The notes beneath the pieces were generated by a model. The model saw only the letters and a list, made by a program, of their open reading frames with translations, was not told the origin of the DNA and did not search any database. A stretch of DNA of 64,000 bases from Brevibacterium renqingii (lineage in GTDB: Bacteria > Actinomycetota > Actinomycetes > Actinomycetales > Brevibacteriaceae), in the NCBI RefSeq assembly GCF_017808105.1, contig NZ_JADBHF010000015.1, positions 1 through 64,000 of the forward strand. Reading direction: 5' to 3'. Shown one piece after another: positions 34,298 through 42,931 of this stretch. Made by a program: the position numbers and the translations under genes. Each line of letters starts with the position of its first letter. Position 1 is the first letter of the stretch.

Positions 34298-35767
34298 ATG
34301 CCTATGCGCACTCCCACAGACACGCCTGCAACCAGCAGCCTCCGCCCGCGCCGTCGGCTCGGGCCGGCCAGCGCGCTCGGAGCCGCGGCCCTGACCAGCC
34401 TCGCGCTTGCCCTCGGTCCGAGCGCGACGCCGGCACAGGCGACCGAACTCGTTCCGCAGACCGAGGCCGAGGCCGAAGACCTCGTCGAAGACCGCCAGGC
34501 CGAGGACTCCAGCTCCCTGAACGAGAGCAATGTGCCCGACGGCATCAGCGTCGAAGAAGCGCGCGCCGCCGTCGACAAGTCCGACGAGATCACCACTGCC
34601 GACATCGAGTACGCCGCGGCTCTCGAGGACCTGCCCTCCAATGACGTCCCCGAAGACTTCTACAAGACACCGGACCAGCTGCCGGATGAGAACGGCGCCG
34701 TGGTCAAGCAGTCGCCGTCGACGTTCTACCTCGACCCGGTCAAGCTCATCAAGCACAACGCGAAGACCACGGCGTTCATGTACAAGACCACCGACGAGCA
34801 GGGCAATGCGCGTGCCGCCACCGCCACACTGCTCACCCCCGAAGGGGCAACAGGGACTGCGAAGGATGCGGTCGTCCTCTCCCCGGGGACGCAGGGCACT
34901 GCCGACAAGTGCGCCCCGAGCCGACAGATGAGCATGGGCACCGAATACGAAGGCATCTCGGTCACCTCCGCATTGGCGGCGAAGCATCCGGTGATCGTGG
35001 TCGACTATATGGGCCTCGGCACCGAGGGCACGCACCACTACCTCAATCGCGTCGAAGAGGGACGGTCCGTGCTCGACGCGGCCAAAGCGGTTCAGAATGT
35101 CGAGGGAAGCGATATCAACGCTGATACGAAGCTCCAGCTGCGCGGCTATTCACAGGGCGGCCAATCGACTGCCTCGGCCATGGAGCTCGCCGAGGACTGG
35201 GCGCCCGGTCTCAACATCGCATCCGCCTCGGCGGGGGCCGTCCCAGCAGACCTGTACGACGCCGTCTCCAAGCTCTCCAGCGTATATACGGCGTTCCTCC
35301 TCTACGGCATCGACACCTTCGCCGAACAGAGCGGAGTCGAGCTCTCCGAGCACCTCAACCAGAAGGGGCTCGACGCCGTGGAGAGCGCCTCGAATCAGTG
35401 CACGATGGAGGCTCTTGTGAGCCACGCCTTCACCGACACGAGCACGCTGACGAAGGACGGCAGCTCATTCCAGGAGCTCGTCGACGAAGAGTTCCGACCG
35501 ATCATCGACAAGCAGCTCCTGGGGAAGTCATCGATCCCCGACGTCCCCGTCCTCGTCAACCACAGCCGACTCGATGACGTGGTCCCGTTCGAGCAGGGAC
35601 GCGATCTCGCCTCGACGTGGTGCAAGGCCGGCAACCGTGTGGCCTTCGAGGACAATCTCGGACCCACACACGTCGGCGGCTACGTCGTCTCGCTGCCCCG
35701 AGTCGAGGCCTTCACCGATCGCACGTTCGCCGGCAAGGCTCCGCTCGACAGCTGCTGGCGGCTCTGA
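34298..35767 (+). CDS. secreted LIP-family (secretory) lipase
   Basis: A 489-residue alpha/beta hydrolase of the secretory lipase family known from Candida and actinobacteria. The signal peptide has a basic region (RPRRR), a hydrophobic core (ALGAAALTSLALALG) and an AQA cleavage site near residue 48. Catalytic residues read as Ser in RGYSQGGQS, Asp in NHSRLDDVVP and His in GPTHVGGY. Two or more Cys (DKCAPS, NQCTME, TWCKAG, DSCWRL) could form disulfides. An acidic pro-like region of about 100 residues follows the signal. Start ATG 34298 has AGGA 3-4 nt upstream; ATG 34304 is an alternative with better spacing. Confidence 0.88.
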   Translation: MPMRTPTDTPATSSLRPRRRLGPASALGAAALTSLALALGPSATPAQATELVPQTEAEAEDLVEDRQAEDSSSLNESNVPDGISVEEARAAVDKSDEITTADIEYAAALEDLPSNDVPEDFYKTPDQLPDENGAVVKQSPSTFYLDPVKLIKHNAKTTAFMYKTTDEQGNARAATATLLTPEGATGTAKDAVVLSPGTQGTADKCAPSRQMSMGTEYEGISVTSALAAKHPVIVVDYMGLGTEGTHHYLNRVEEGRSVLDAAKAVQNVEGSDINADTKLQLRGYSQGGQSTASAMELAEDWAPGLNIASASAGAVPADLYDAVSKLSSVYTAFLLYGIDTFAEQSGVELSEHLNQKGLDAVESASNQCTMEALVSHAFTDTSTLTKDGSSFQELVDEEFRPIIDKQLLGKSSIPDVPVLVNHSRLDDVVPFEQGRDLASTWCKAGNRVAFEDNLGPTHVGGYVVSLPRVEAFTDRTFAGKAPLDSCWRL

Positions 35768-35794
35768 GCGAGTCGGCAGCCTGAGCAGCTTCTC

Positions 35795-35834
35795 GCGGAG
35801 GCTCGCGCGGCTCTACATCGGCGCGAGCCTCCGC
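35795..35834. terminator. bidirectional terminator between lipase and amidase genes
   Basis: GCGGAGGCTCGCGC (35795-35808) and GCGCGAGCCTCCGC (35821-35834) are perfect 14-bp complements. The right arm lies within the last codons of the amidase gene (stop at 35813), so the convergent genes share the structure. Confidence 0.65.
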
Positions 35835-37315
35835 CACGGCAGCAGCTGCTCGACCGCGGCGGCGACCTCGAAGGCCCGCCGGTCATCGTAGGGATGGGCG
35901 ATGATCTGCACGCCGGTGGGGATCCCGCAGCCGACGAGACCCGAGGGCACATTGACGATCGGCACCCGATTGCAGATGTTGAACGGCATCGTCATGTGCG
36001 CCTGCCAGTAATGGTCGAGGCGCAACCCTCCGACGTCACCGTCCGAACCGTCCCGGCCGATACCGGTCGCATCGATCGTGATCCCGTCGAGGTAGCTGGC
36101 GTCGGCTTCCAACCCCGCCACCGCCGAGGTGGGCGCCAGGAGAACATCGAACCCGTCCATGGCGGCGGCCAGCTCGGCCTGGATCTGCGCCTCCATCGCG
36201 AGACCGTCGTACTGCGAGCGTCGCGCTGCCACAGCCTCGGCGTCGTCCATGAACCGCAGTGTGTAGTCGGCCAGAGTGTCCTCGTGCCCACGGGTCGCCG
36301 CCCGCATCCCCGGGGCGAGGATATTGCCGAAATGAGTGAACGCCGCTTCGAAGATCCGTTCGGCCGTCCATGGCATCTCGATCTCTTCGACGATCGCACC
36401 GGCGGATCCGAGCGCCGAGGCGACCGCGCGGGTATTGGCGATGATGTCCTCCCCGACGGGGAAGTCCCCCAACCGCAGACACAGCGCGATCCGCCGGCCG
36501 TGCAGGCTTTCGACCACCTCGCCGGAGGCGGCATCGAAGCCGTCGAGGAATCCTGACGAATCGATCGTCGCATGGTCGCTGGCATCTAGCCCGACCATGA
36601 CTCGCGCGAGCAGGGCGGCATCGGCCACGGTGCGCGCCACCGGCCCGTCCCCGCGGTACCAGTCCGCAGCCAGCGGCTGCGCCCCGGGGACCCGGCCGTA
36701 CGGAGCCTTGAAGCCGACGGTGCCGGTGAAGGCGGCCGGCAGCCTCGTCGATCCGGCGATGTCCGAGGCCGTGGCCAGAGGAGCGAAGCCGGCGGCGAGC
36801 GCCGCACCCGATCCGCCCGACGACCCGCCCGGCGAGAGCTCGAGGTTCCACGGATTGCGCGTCACACCCCACATCGGTGAGTGCGTGATCGTCGCGCAGC
36901 TGAACTCCGGCGACGTCGCGCGGGCATGGACAGCCCCTCCTGCTGCGCGGATGCGGGCGATGATCGCCGCGTCCGCCTCGGCGATGGTGTCGCGTTCGTG
37001 GATGAGGCCTTGAGTCAGCTCGCGGCCTGCCAGGGCGTGCTTCTCCTTGGCGATCACGGGCAGTCCGAGCAGCGGACGGGTGGCGGCCGCCTCGGCGAGG
37101 TCGTCATCGGTGGCATTCGCGTAGAAGCGCTCGGCCTCCTTCGCCGAGGTGACCGCCTCCTCGACGACCTCGGTGACCGCATTGACCCGCTCGTCCTCGG
37201 CGGTGATGCGACCGATGTGCGCAGCGAGATGGTCGACAGGGGAGAGTTCCTTGGCACGGAACCGCGCGAGTGCCTCGGTGGCGGACAGGGTCCAGGATTC
37301 GGCGGCTGAGTTCAT
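35813..37315 (-). CDS. amidase-signature hydrolase
   Basis: A 500-residue enzyme of the amidase signature family. The Ser-cisSer-Lys triad can be placed as Lys in LPVIAKEKHA, the cis-Ser in LSPGGSSGGSGAALAAG and the nucleophile in SDIAGSTRLPAAF; this last block has Ala where the family usually has Gly (SDxGGS), which is a mild oddity. Likely cleaves a carboxylic amide; the substrate is unknown. Start ATG 37315 has GAGG 8 nt upstream; the longer open frame is a spurious extension. It stands alone. Confidence 0.87.
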   Translation of the reverse strand: MNSAAESWTLSATEALARFRAKELSPVDHLAAHIGRITAEDERVNAVTEVVEEAVTSAKEAERFYANATDDDLAEAAATRPLLGLPVIAKEKHALAGRELTQGLIHERDTIAEADAAIIARIRAAGGAVHARATSPEFSCATITHSPMWGVTRNPWNLELSPGGSSGGSGAALAAGFAPLATASDIAGSTRLPAAFTGTVGFKAPYGRVPGAQPLAADWYRGDGPVARTVADAALLARVMVGLDASDHATIDSSGFLDGFDAASGEVVESLHGRRIALCLRLGDFPVGEDIIANTRAVASALGSAGAIVEEIEMPWTAERIFEAAFTHFGNILAPGMRAATRGHEDTLADYTLRFMDDAEAVAARRSQYDGLAMEAQIQAELAAAMDGFDVLLAPTSAVAGLEADASYLDGITIDATGIGRDGSDGDVGGLRLDHYWQAHMTMPFNICNRVPIVNVPSGLVGCGIPTGVQIIAHPYDDRRAFEVAAAVEQLLPWRRLAPM

Positions 37316-37677
37316 GAGATCACCTCGGCGTGAGTTCGACAGTCGGGCCCGGAACGGGCGTTGCTCATACGGTATCGCTCGACCGCGGCTCGGCGACGGA
37401 GCGTCCCACCGCTGCGATGAAGTCCTGCTGTGGTGGTGGGGCCGCTCCGTCGCAAAGAATCCGCTCTGCGCTTCAATCGACATCGATCCGCGTCAGTGCC
37501 GACGAGTAGAGTCGCCGTCAAATCGACCCTGAATGAATCATTTGCCTTGATCTGCACTTCAAACGCCAACGAAGCCGTTTCGAATCGAATGATTTTCGAA
37601 GTTTCTATTGTTTTATCCAACTTGACCGTCTAGAATGAGAACAAGAGACCTTCAACGACGAACGGAACTCGCCAGCG
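37316..37677 (+). promoter_or_regulatory. relatively AT-rich spacer with the DUF222 gene promoter
   Basis: From about 37540 the DNA becomes noticeably richer in A/T than the neighbourhood. TTGTTT (37608-37613), a 17-nt spacer and TAGAAT (37631-37636) form a promoter about 40 nt before the ATG at 37678. TTCGAATCGAATGATTTTCGAA nearby (given here only as a dyad of TTCGAA units at about 37580-37600) may be an operator. The first 200 nt of the spacer show nothing recognisable. Confidence 0.45.
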
Positions 37678-39879
37678 ATGACCTTCACCCCCGACCGCAA
37701 GCGACGCAAGTCAGGAAAGCGCGACCGTCGTGCCGCCGCTGACTCGCGCAGCGGAGCGAGCAGAAGGCCGCCGATCAATTCGAGCCCCGCGGATTTCACC
37801 GACCTCCCGCCCTGCGCTGCTCAAGAATCCGCGGACAACGCACTCGTGCAGCCCGAAGCCGAGTCACCGCGCCCTGCATCTCTGGCGGAACAGCTCAAGT
37901 CAGCCGGACTCGACCTCAGCGACCACTGCCTCGCCGAGATGTTCAACGCCCTTGACCCTGTGCCGACCGACGACGCCCTATCGACCGACGACAAAGAATC
38001 ACGCGACGATACATCGGCTGCCGACGGCGAGCATCCGACCGAAGCCGTCGAACCAGCGTTCTCCGCCGAGGCTGAGCCGAATGCACAGACGGGTTCGACT
38101 GCACACACAGATCCGACCGCACAGTTCGAAACGAATGAGCAGACCAGCTCAACCACGCAGCCCGAAACCGCCGAGCCTGCGAACGCGATCACCGGAAGCA
38201 GCAACGGCACAGCTCCCGTCGCTGCTCAGTCCGAGGCTGGAGACGATTCTCAGCGACCCGCCTCGCAGCACCCGATCCTCACCGACGCAGCTTGGAACGA
38301 CCTCGTCGCGACCGCTCCCGAGATCACTGACTCGATCGCCTCGCTGACCGGACTGGTCGGAGCGCTTCGGGCATTCGACCGGCCGATGGGGCCGAGCGAG
38401 GCCCTGCAGGTCATCGATGGCGCGGAGGCACTGCGTCGGATCAGTGAGTCCCTGTCCACTTTGGCGCTGGCCGTCTACGAACGCGTCGGCACGCCCGCAG
38501 ACAGTGGCGCCAAGTCGACCAAGGCGCTCATCCAGGAACGCCTCAATCTCTCGGGTCGAGAAGCGAATCGCCGCGCAAAGCTGGCAGAGAATCTTGGGGG
38601 ACGTGTCGCCCTCGATGGCCAACCGCTCGAGCCCGAGCACCCACTCGTTGCCGAGCAGCTCCACCTCGGCACCCTGCCGGCCGAGCATCTCACTGTCATC
38701 GAAGACTGCCTCAAGGCGCTGCCCGCGTGGGTGGACCAGGAGACGAAATCCCGAGTGGAATCCGACCTCGTGAAGTACGCGGCGTCGGTGACTGTCAGCG
38801 AGCTCCGCGACATCTTCCGTCGGATGCTCGCTCTTATCGACCCCGACGGTGCGGAGCCGCTCGACCCCAGCGATCGTTCCGCCTATTTCGTCACCGCCCG
38901 TCCCAAACGCAACGGTGACTGGAGGCTGGAGGGCGTCCTCGATCCCGTAGCGGGATCCGAGCTTCATGGGCTGCTGACATCGCGGATCCAATCCGGCAAA
39001 GGCAATACATCGAGCACAGCGGGAGCAGGGCCCACGAACGCCGCGGCGGCCGTTGCCGAGGGCGAAGACGCTCCAGCATTCGCCCCGAACGCCGGAGTCG
39101 GTCAGGCTCGCGGCGAGGAACGGTTCGAACCGATCGACGCCGTACTCGCCGGAGACCGTTTCGATGCACCCCCGTGGGCCGTCGTCGAGGCTGCCGGTGA
39201 GGCCGAGGCCGATAGGGCCGATTCCGACCGTTCCATTCCTGCCGGTCACGGTGTCCGCGCCGACGGTGCGGCCGTTGATCTCATGAGCGAGCAGCCCGGC
39301 GCGAGGGTCTGGATCTACGAGCGTTTCGCCACTCTCATCTCGCGCATCAGCATGAAGGAAGCTGCCAAGGGTTCACCTTATGCTCTCGTCGTCACAGCCA
39401 AGGCGTCTGATGTCGCCGACGGCACCGGCGAAGCCACCACAGGCTCCGGCGACCGCTTCCCGATGGGCGACATCACCCGGCGCGGCCTCAACGGCACGGT
39501 CTTCTTCCATTTTATGGACGAAAAGGCTCGCACGGTGGAAGTCTGCACGGATCAGCGCTTCGCCAATAAGAAGCAGACCGCGATCGTCACCGCCCGGGAT
39601 CGCGGATGTGTGTTCCCCGGCTGCGACGCACCAGCGGGATGGTGCGACGTGAACCATGTCGTGCCGTACGCCAGGGGCGGTGAGACCGACATCAACAACA
39701 TGTGCCTGCTCTGCTCCTATCACCACCACCTCATGGACCGCTCCGACTGGGAAGTCCTCATGCTCACTGACGGGCGGCCGGCCTGGCGCCCGCCGGAGAG
39801 CATCGACCCCGCTCGCGCTCTCATCCTGCACTCACGGTTCATCACCGACGACATCATCGACGGTCTCTTCGGCACGTAG
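37678..39879 (+). CDS. DUF222 and HNH-endonuclease domain protein
   Basis: A 733-residue protein of the DUF222-HNH family that is repeated in many actinobacterial genomes. The first 200 residues are low complexity, rich in Thr, Glu, Gln and Ala (TAHTDPTAQF, ETNEQTSSTTQPET). The DUF222 region covers about residues 230-420. The C-terminal HNH nuclease has CVFPGCDAP, WCDVNHVVPYARGGETDINN and LCSYHHHLMD, giving two CxxC-like pairs and the His-Asn-His set. Biological role is unknown; suggestions include recombination or selfish DNA mobility, but no inverted repeats or target duplications are seen. Upstream AT content fits recent acquisition only weakly. Confidence 0.9.
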   Translation: MTFTPDRKRRKSGKRDRRAAADSRSGASRRPPINSSPADFTDLPPCAAQESADNALVQPEAESPRPASLAEQLKSAGLDLSDHCLAEMFNALDPVPTDDALSTDDKESRDDTSAADGEHPTEAVEPAFSAEAEPNAQTGSTAHTDPTAQFETNEQTSSTTQPETAEPANAITGSSNGTAPVAAQSEAGDDSQRPASQHPILTDAAWNDLVATAPEITDSIASLTGLVGALRAFDRPMGPSEALQVIDGAEALRRISESLSTLALAVYERVGTPADSGAKSTKALIQERLNLSGREANRRAKLAENLGGRVALDGQPLEPEHPLVAEQLHLGTLPAEHLTVIEDCLKALPAWVDQETKSRVESDLVKYAASVTVSELRDIFRRMLALIDPDGAEPLDPSDRSAYFVTARPKRNGDWRLEGVLDPVAGSELHGLLTSRIQSGKGNTSSTAGAGPTNAAAAVAEGEDAPAFAPNAGVGQARGEERFEPIDAVLAGDRFDAPPWAVVEAAGEAEADRADSDRSIPAGHGVRADGAAVDLMSEQPGARVWIYERFATLISRISMKEAAKGSPYALVVTAKASDVADGTGEATTGSGDRFPMGDITRRGLNGTVFFHFMDEKARTVEVCTDQRFANKKQTAIVTARDRGCVFPGCDAPAGWCDVNHVVPYARGGETDINNMCLLCSYHHHLMDRSDWEVLMLTDGRPAWRPPESIDPARALILHSRFITDDIIDGLFGT

Positions 39880-39933
39880 CCCTGCTCGGTCGCTCAATGG
39901 CACCGTTGTGTCTTCATCTCGGGTGAGTACGCA

Positions 39934-39950
39934 GGGCGCAATCTGCGCCC
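39934..39950. terminator. small hairpin between DUF222-HNH and MarR genes
   Basis: GGGCGCA (39934-39940), ATC, TGCGCCC (39944-39950): a perfect 7-bp stem in the 247-nt spacer between convergent genes. The following 40 nt repeat parts of the motif (CAATCTGCG, GCAGTCTGG). Confidence 0.45.
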
Positions 39951-40126
39951 ACAATCACAATCTGCGTCCGCACCGCAGTCTGGCCCCACGGCCGCCGCCC
40001 TGCCGACCATATTTGGTCCATGCTTCAGGACGCGAGCAGATGCATGAGACGCGAAAAGACGCAGCCGCGCACTGAAGCCGGTGCGAAATATGGCCAGTCG
40101 GCCTCACAGCGCGAGCGGGCACGCCG

Positions 40127-40603
40127 TCACCGAAAAGGATCCGTGACTTCGCTCAGCTCGGCGAGCAGCCGGCGCAGCGTGTCGAATGACCCGTCCCCGA
40201 GGTGGCTCCTCCATTCATCTTCAACCTCGGCCTCCGACCGACGGGCAACAGCGATGACCTCATACCCTCGGTCAGTGATGGTGATGAGCTTGGCACGTCC
40301 GTCCTCGGGGTCGGGCGAACGTCGCAAGAAGCCACCTGTGATGAGTTCGTCGACGAGGTAGGCAGCACTCTGCTTCGTCAGCTGCGCAGACTCAGCGAGC
40401 TCGGTCAGTCGTGAACCCTCGGGGCTCACTCGCTCGAACAGCCGTGCCTGCGACAGGGTGATCGTGTACCCGGCTGCTTCGACGGCGGCCATCGACCGCA
40501 TCTCCGTTTGCCGGTAGGCGAGGAAGGCCAGCATCCCGAGGCTCGGCTGCCCGCTCGGACGGGACTGCCGGTCTGAACCCGACTGCGCGCTCTGTTCACC
40601 CAT
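40127..40603 (-). CDS. MarR-family transcriptional regulator
   Basis: A 158-residue winged-helix regulator. The recognition region reads LTELAESAQLTKQSAAYLVDELITGGFLRRSPDPEDGRAKLITITDRGYEV in consecutive blocks, with the DPEDGRAK wing typical of MarR. Start ATG 40603 is 6 nt after GGGGGA; ATG 40609 is too close. It is divergent from the DinB-like gene, and a palindrome in the shared spacer overlaps the promoter of that gene. The ligand is unknown; MarR proteins usually respond to phenolic or oxidant compounds. Confidence 0.88.
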   Translation of the reverse strand: MGEQSAQSGSDRQSRPSGQPSLGMLAFLAYRQTEMRSMAAVEAAGYTITLSQARLFERVSPEGSRLTELAESAQLTKQSAAYLVDELITGGFLRRSPDPEDGRAKLITITDRGYEVIAVARRSEAEVEDEWRSHLGDGSFDTLRRLLAELSEVTDPFR

Positions 40604-40632
40604 CAGCATTCCCCCACTGCTCGAAACAGCTC

Positions 40633-40679
40633 TTGTGCCGCTTTACTGCGGCTCTTATAATAGTCAGACTATCTGACTA
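40633..40679 (+). promoter_or_regulatory. promoter and MarR-type operator of the DinB-like gene
   Basis: TTGTGC (40633-40638), 17 nt and a consensus TATAAT (40656-40661) are followed by the perfect dyad TAGTCAGA-CTA-TCTGACTA (40661-40679). The operator covers the end of the -10 box and the start of transcription, and also faces the MarR gene, so auto-repression is likely. Confidence 0.78.
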
Positions 40680-40739
40680 CTATTGTTCATTCCACCGCCC
40701 TCACCGATCACTCGAAACCTGAACCGGGCCGCCCCACGC

Positions 40740-40829
40740 AGACGGGCCGTCCCATACAGACGGTCCATCCCACGTAGACGGTCCGCCCCACGCAGACGGG
40801 CCGTCCCATGCGGACGGTCCATCCCACAC
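40740..40829 (+). repeat. 18-bp tandem repeat in the 5' leader of the DinB-like gene
   Basis: Five copies of an 18-bp unit of the type AGACGGTCCATCCCACGC start at about 40740, 40758, 40776, 40794 and 40812, then a partial copy. The block lies between the promoter (40656-40661) and the start codon at 40875. The period is a multiple of three and the frame is open, but no ribosome site precedes it. Confidence 0.8.
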
Positions 40830-40874
40830 AGCATCCCACACAGATGGAACGCCCTTCACAGAGGAGAAAGCATC

Positions 40875-41519
40875 ATGGACGATGCACTGTGGTCCACCGT
40901 CGAAGCCGAACGCCTCAGCCTGGCCGATACGCTCGACTCACTCACTCCCGAGCAGTGGACGACCCAGTCCCTGTGCTCCGAATGGAGCGTGCGGGACGTA
41001 ACAGCGCACTTGGCCATGACACCGACCGCGCCCACATTGGGACAGATCATCGTCGGCCTCATCCGCTCCCGCGGCGACATCTGGGCCTTCGGCCGGGACC
41101 TCGCCCGCGACTACGCACACCGCCCCACCGAGGAGATCATCACTGAACTCAGGCGCACCGCCGCCGCCCGGCATCTGCCGCCGCTGACCAGCCCGGACAA
41201 TGCGCTGCTCGATGTCCTCGTCCACGGTCAGGACATCGTCCGCCCTTTGGGAATGACTCGCGCCATCCCCACGTCCGCGGGCCTCGCCGCGCTCCACCAC
41301 GCCTGGTCGATGGGCTGGCCCTTCCACGCACGACGACGCCTGCGCGGCATCCGGCTCACCGCCACGGACGCGGACCTCATCGTCGGATCGGGCGTACCAG
41401 TCGAGGGCCGCCTCGGCGATCTGCTCCTGCTCGTCACTGGTCGCACCGAAGCAGCGCTGCCGCACCTGTCCGGACCGGGAATCTCTCTGCTCAATTCACC
41501 ACCTCTCTTAAGGAAATGA
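40875..41519 (+). CDS. mycothiol-dependent enzyme, maleylpyruvate isomerase/DinB-like (TIGR03083)
   Basis: A 214-residue protein of the DinB/mycothiol-maleylpyruvate isomerase superfamily. Helical core and ligand His positions are visible in WTTQSLCSEWSVRDVTAHLAM and in DVLVHGQDIVRPLG. The family uses mycothiol as cofactor or detoxifies electrophiles, and is restricted mainly to actinobacteria. Start ATG 40875 has GAGGAG upstream; the frame opens earlier within the tandem repeat but no ribosome site supports that. It is controlled by the divergent MarR gene and is followed at once by a small membrane-protein gene. Confidence 0.82.
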   Translation: MDDALWSTVEAERLSLADTLDSLTPEQWTTQSLCSEWSVRDVTAHLAMTPTAPTLGQIIVGLIRSRGDIWAFGRDLARDYAHRPTEEIITELRRTAAARHLPPLTSPDNALLDVLVHGQDIVRPLGMTRAIPTSAGLAALHHAWSMGWPFHARRRLRGIRLTATDADLIVGSGVPVEGRLGDLLLLVTGRTEAALPHLSGPGISLLNSPPLLRK

Positions 41520-41524
41520 TCATC

Positions 41525-41851
41525 ATGGTCGCCATCATCACCGCACTCGGGGCCTTCTGGCTCGGCTGTCTGCTCCGCTCGAGGTTGGCCGCCCATCTCA
41601 TCTATGCCGTCGCCTATCTGTGGGCGTTCGTCTTCCAGACTCTGTACCTGTTGCTGGCCAGCCTCGAAGGAGGCAGCGACCCGGCGTTCTCCCCGGGCAC
41701 GTTCCCCTTGGAGTACGGTCTGGTCACCCTCGGGGTGCTCGTCATCGGCTTCGCTCTGGTCGAGGCCGGCCACCGGCTGCGGACCCGACTGCGTCACCGC
41801 CGGAGCCTCCGCGCGGAAGGGACGGCGGACGGCGGGCTGGCGACTGCATAA
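41525..41851 (+). CDS. small membrane protein
   Basis: A 108-residue protein with three hydrophobic helices and a basic C-terminal tail (RLRTRLRHRRSLR). I do not recognise a family. ATG 41525 is 10 nt after GGA; ATG 41516 overlaps the preceding stop as ATGA but is only 1 nt from the ribosome site. It is in one operon with the DinB-like gene, under the MarR operator. Confidence 0.65.
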   Translation: MVAIITALGAFWLGCLLRSRLAAHLIYAVAYLWAFVFQTLYLLLASLEGGSDPAFSPGTFPLEYGLVTLGVLVIGFALVEAGHRLRTRLRHRRSLRAEGTADGGLATA

Positions 41852-41884
41852 GGGATTCTCAGTCGTCGCAAATAGACTGAGTCC

Positions 41885-42811
41885 ATGCCTGCAGTTCCCA
41901 CGAGCGCAACGCTCGCCGACACCGCCCTGCCGCACGACATCTCGGCGGCGATCCCGAGTCCGAGCATCTCGAGCTTCCAGCTCGGCCCGCTGACGATCCA
42001 CTTCTATGCGCTGTGCATCCTCGTGGGCATCATCATCGCGATCGTCCTGACCAATCGCCGTCTGACCGCACGCGGAGTCGAGGACTGGCAGGTGCTCGAC
42101 ATCGCGACCCTGGCCGTGCCGATGGCCATCGTCTTCGCCCGCATCTACCACGTCATCACGCACTACACGGACTACTTCGGCCCTGGCCGCAACCCGTGGA
42201 ACCCCTTCGAACCCGGATCCGTGTGGGCGATCTGGGAGGGAGGCATCGCGATCTTCGGTTCGCTCATCGGCGGCACCCTGGGCGCTTGGATCATGTGCCG
42301 CCGGCTCGGCCTCAAGCTCACGACGCTGCTCGATGCCCTCGCTCCCGGCCTCATCCTCGCCCAGGCATGCGGACGCTTCGGCAACTGGTTCAACCAGGAA
42401 CTCTTCGGCCTGCCGACCACCCTGCCCTGGGGGCTCGAGATCGATCCGGGCAATCCGGCGATCCCGCTCGGCACTCCCCCGGGCACTCTGTTCCACCCGA
42501 CGTTCCTCTACGAGGTCATCTGGAACAGCCTCGGCGCTCTGGTCCTGCTCTACCTCTCTCGCCACATCTTCTTCCAGTGGGGACGGCTCTTCGCCGTCTA
42601 CCTCATGTGGTACGGCGCCGGCCGCATCGTCTGGGAGTCCATCCGCCTCGACCCCAGCTTCGTCATCCTCGGTCTGCGCACGAACGTCTGGGGCGCGATC
42701 GGAGCCGTGGCGCTGGGCGTGGCCATCATGCTCGTGCAGTGGAAGCGCCACCCCGAACCCGAGGAATCACCGTTCATCAAGGGACGTGAACCGCAGCCGG
42801 CCGAATCCTGA
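41885..42811 (+). CDS. lgt: prolipoprotein diacylglyceryl transferase Lgt
   Basis: A 308-residue inner-membrane enzyme that attaches diacylglycerol to the lipobox cysteine of prelipoproteins. The signature ACGRFGNWFNQELFG is present, as are IHFYALCILVGI near the N terminus and a His in the HPTFLYE block. Seven helices are visible. The start at ATG 41885 is 6 nt after TAGACT (41873-41878) without a ribosome site, so it is probably leaderless. Unlike in many actinobacteria it is not next to trp genes. Confidence 0.95.
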   Translation: MPAVPTSATLADTALPHDISAAIPSPSISSFQLGPLTIHFYALCILVGIIIAIVLTNRRLTARGVEDWQVLDIATLAVPMAIVFARIYHVITHYTDYFGPGRNPWNPFEPGSVWAIWEGGIAIFGSLIGGTLGAWIMCRRLGLKLTTLLDALAPGLILAQACGRFGNWFNQELFGLPTTLPWGLEIDPGNPAIPLGTPPGTLFHPTFLYEVIWNSLGALVLLYLSRHIFFQWGRLFAVYLMWYGAGRIVWESIRLDPSFVILGLRTNVWGAIGAVALGVAIMLVQWKRHPEPEESPFIKGREPQPAES

Positions 42812-42931
42812 GACTCACCCTCGTCGAGGCGGCTCCCCCACGAGCGCCGTCACCTGGATCATGAGGGATCCGGGCCAGACCGTGGAATCCGGCCAGACCG
42901 TCCTTCACCTGGATCGGGTCACGGACGGAAT

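Noticed and set aside
37678..39879. Insertion sequence or mobile intron around the DUF222-HNH gene
   Set aside because: No terminal inverted repeats, target duplication, transposase or interrupted gene could be seen.
40740..40829. CRISPR array
   Set aside because: The 18-bp units are contiguous without spacers, and no cas genes are present.
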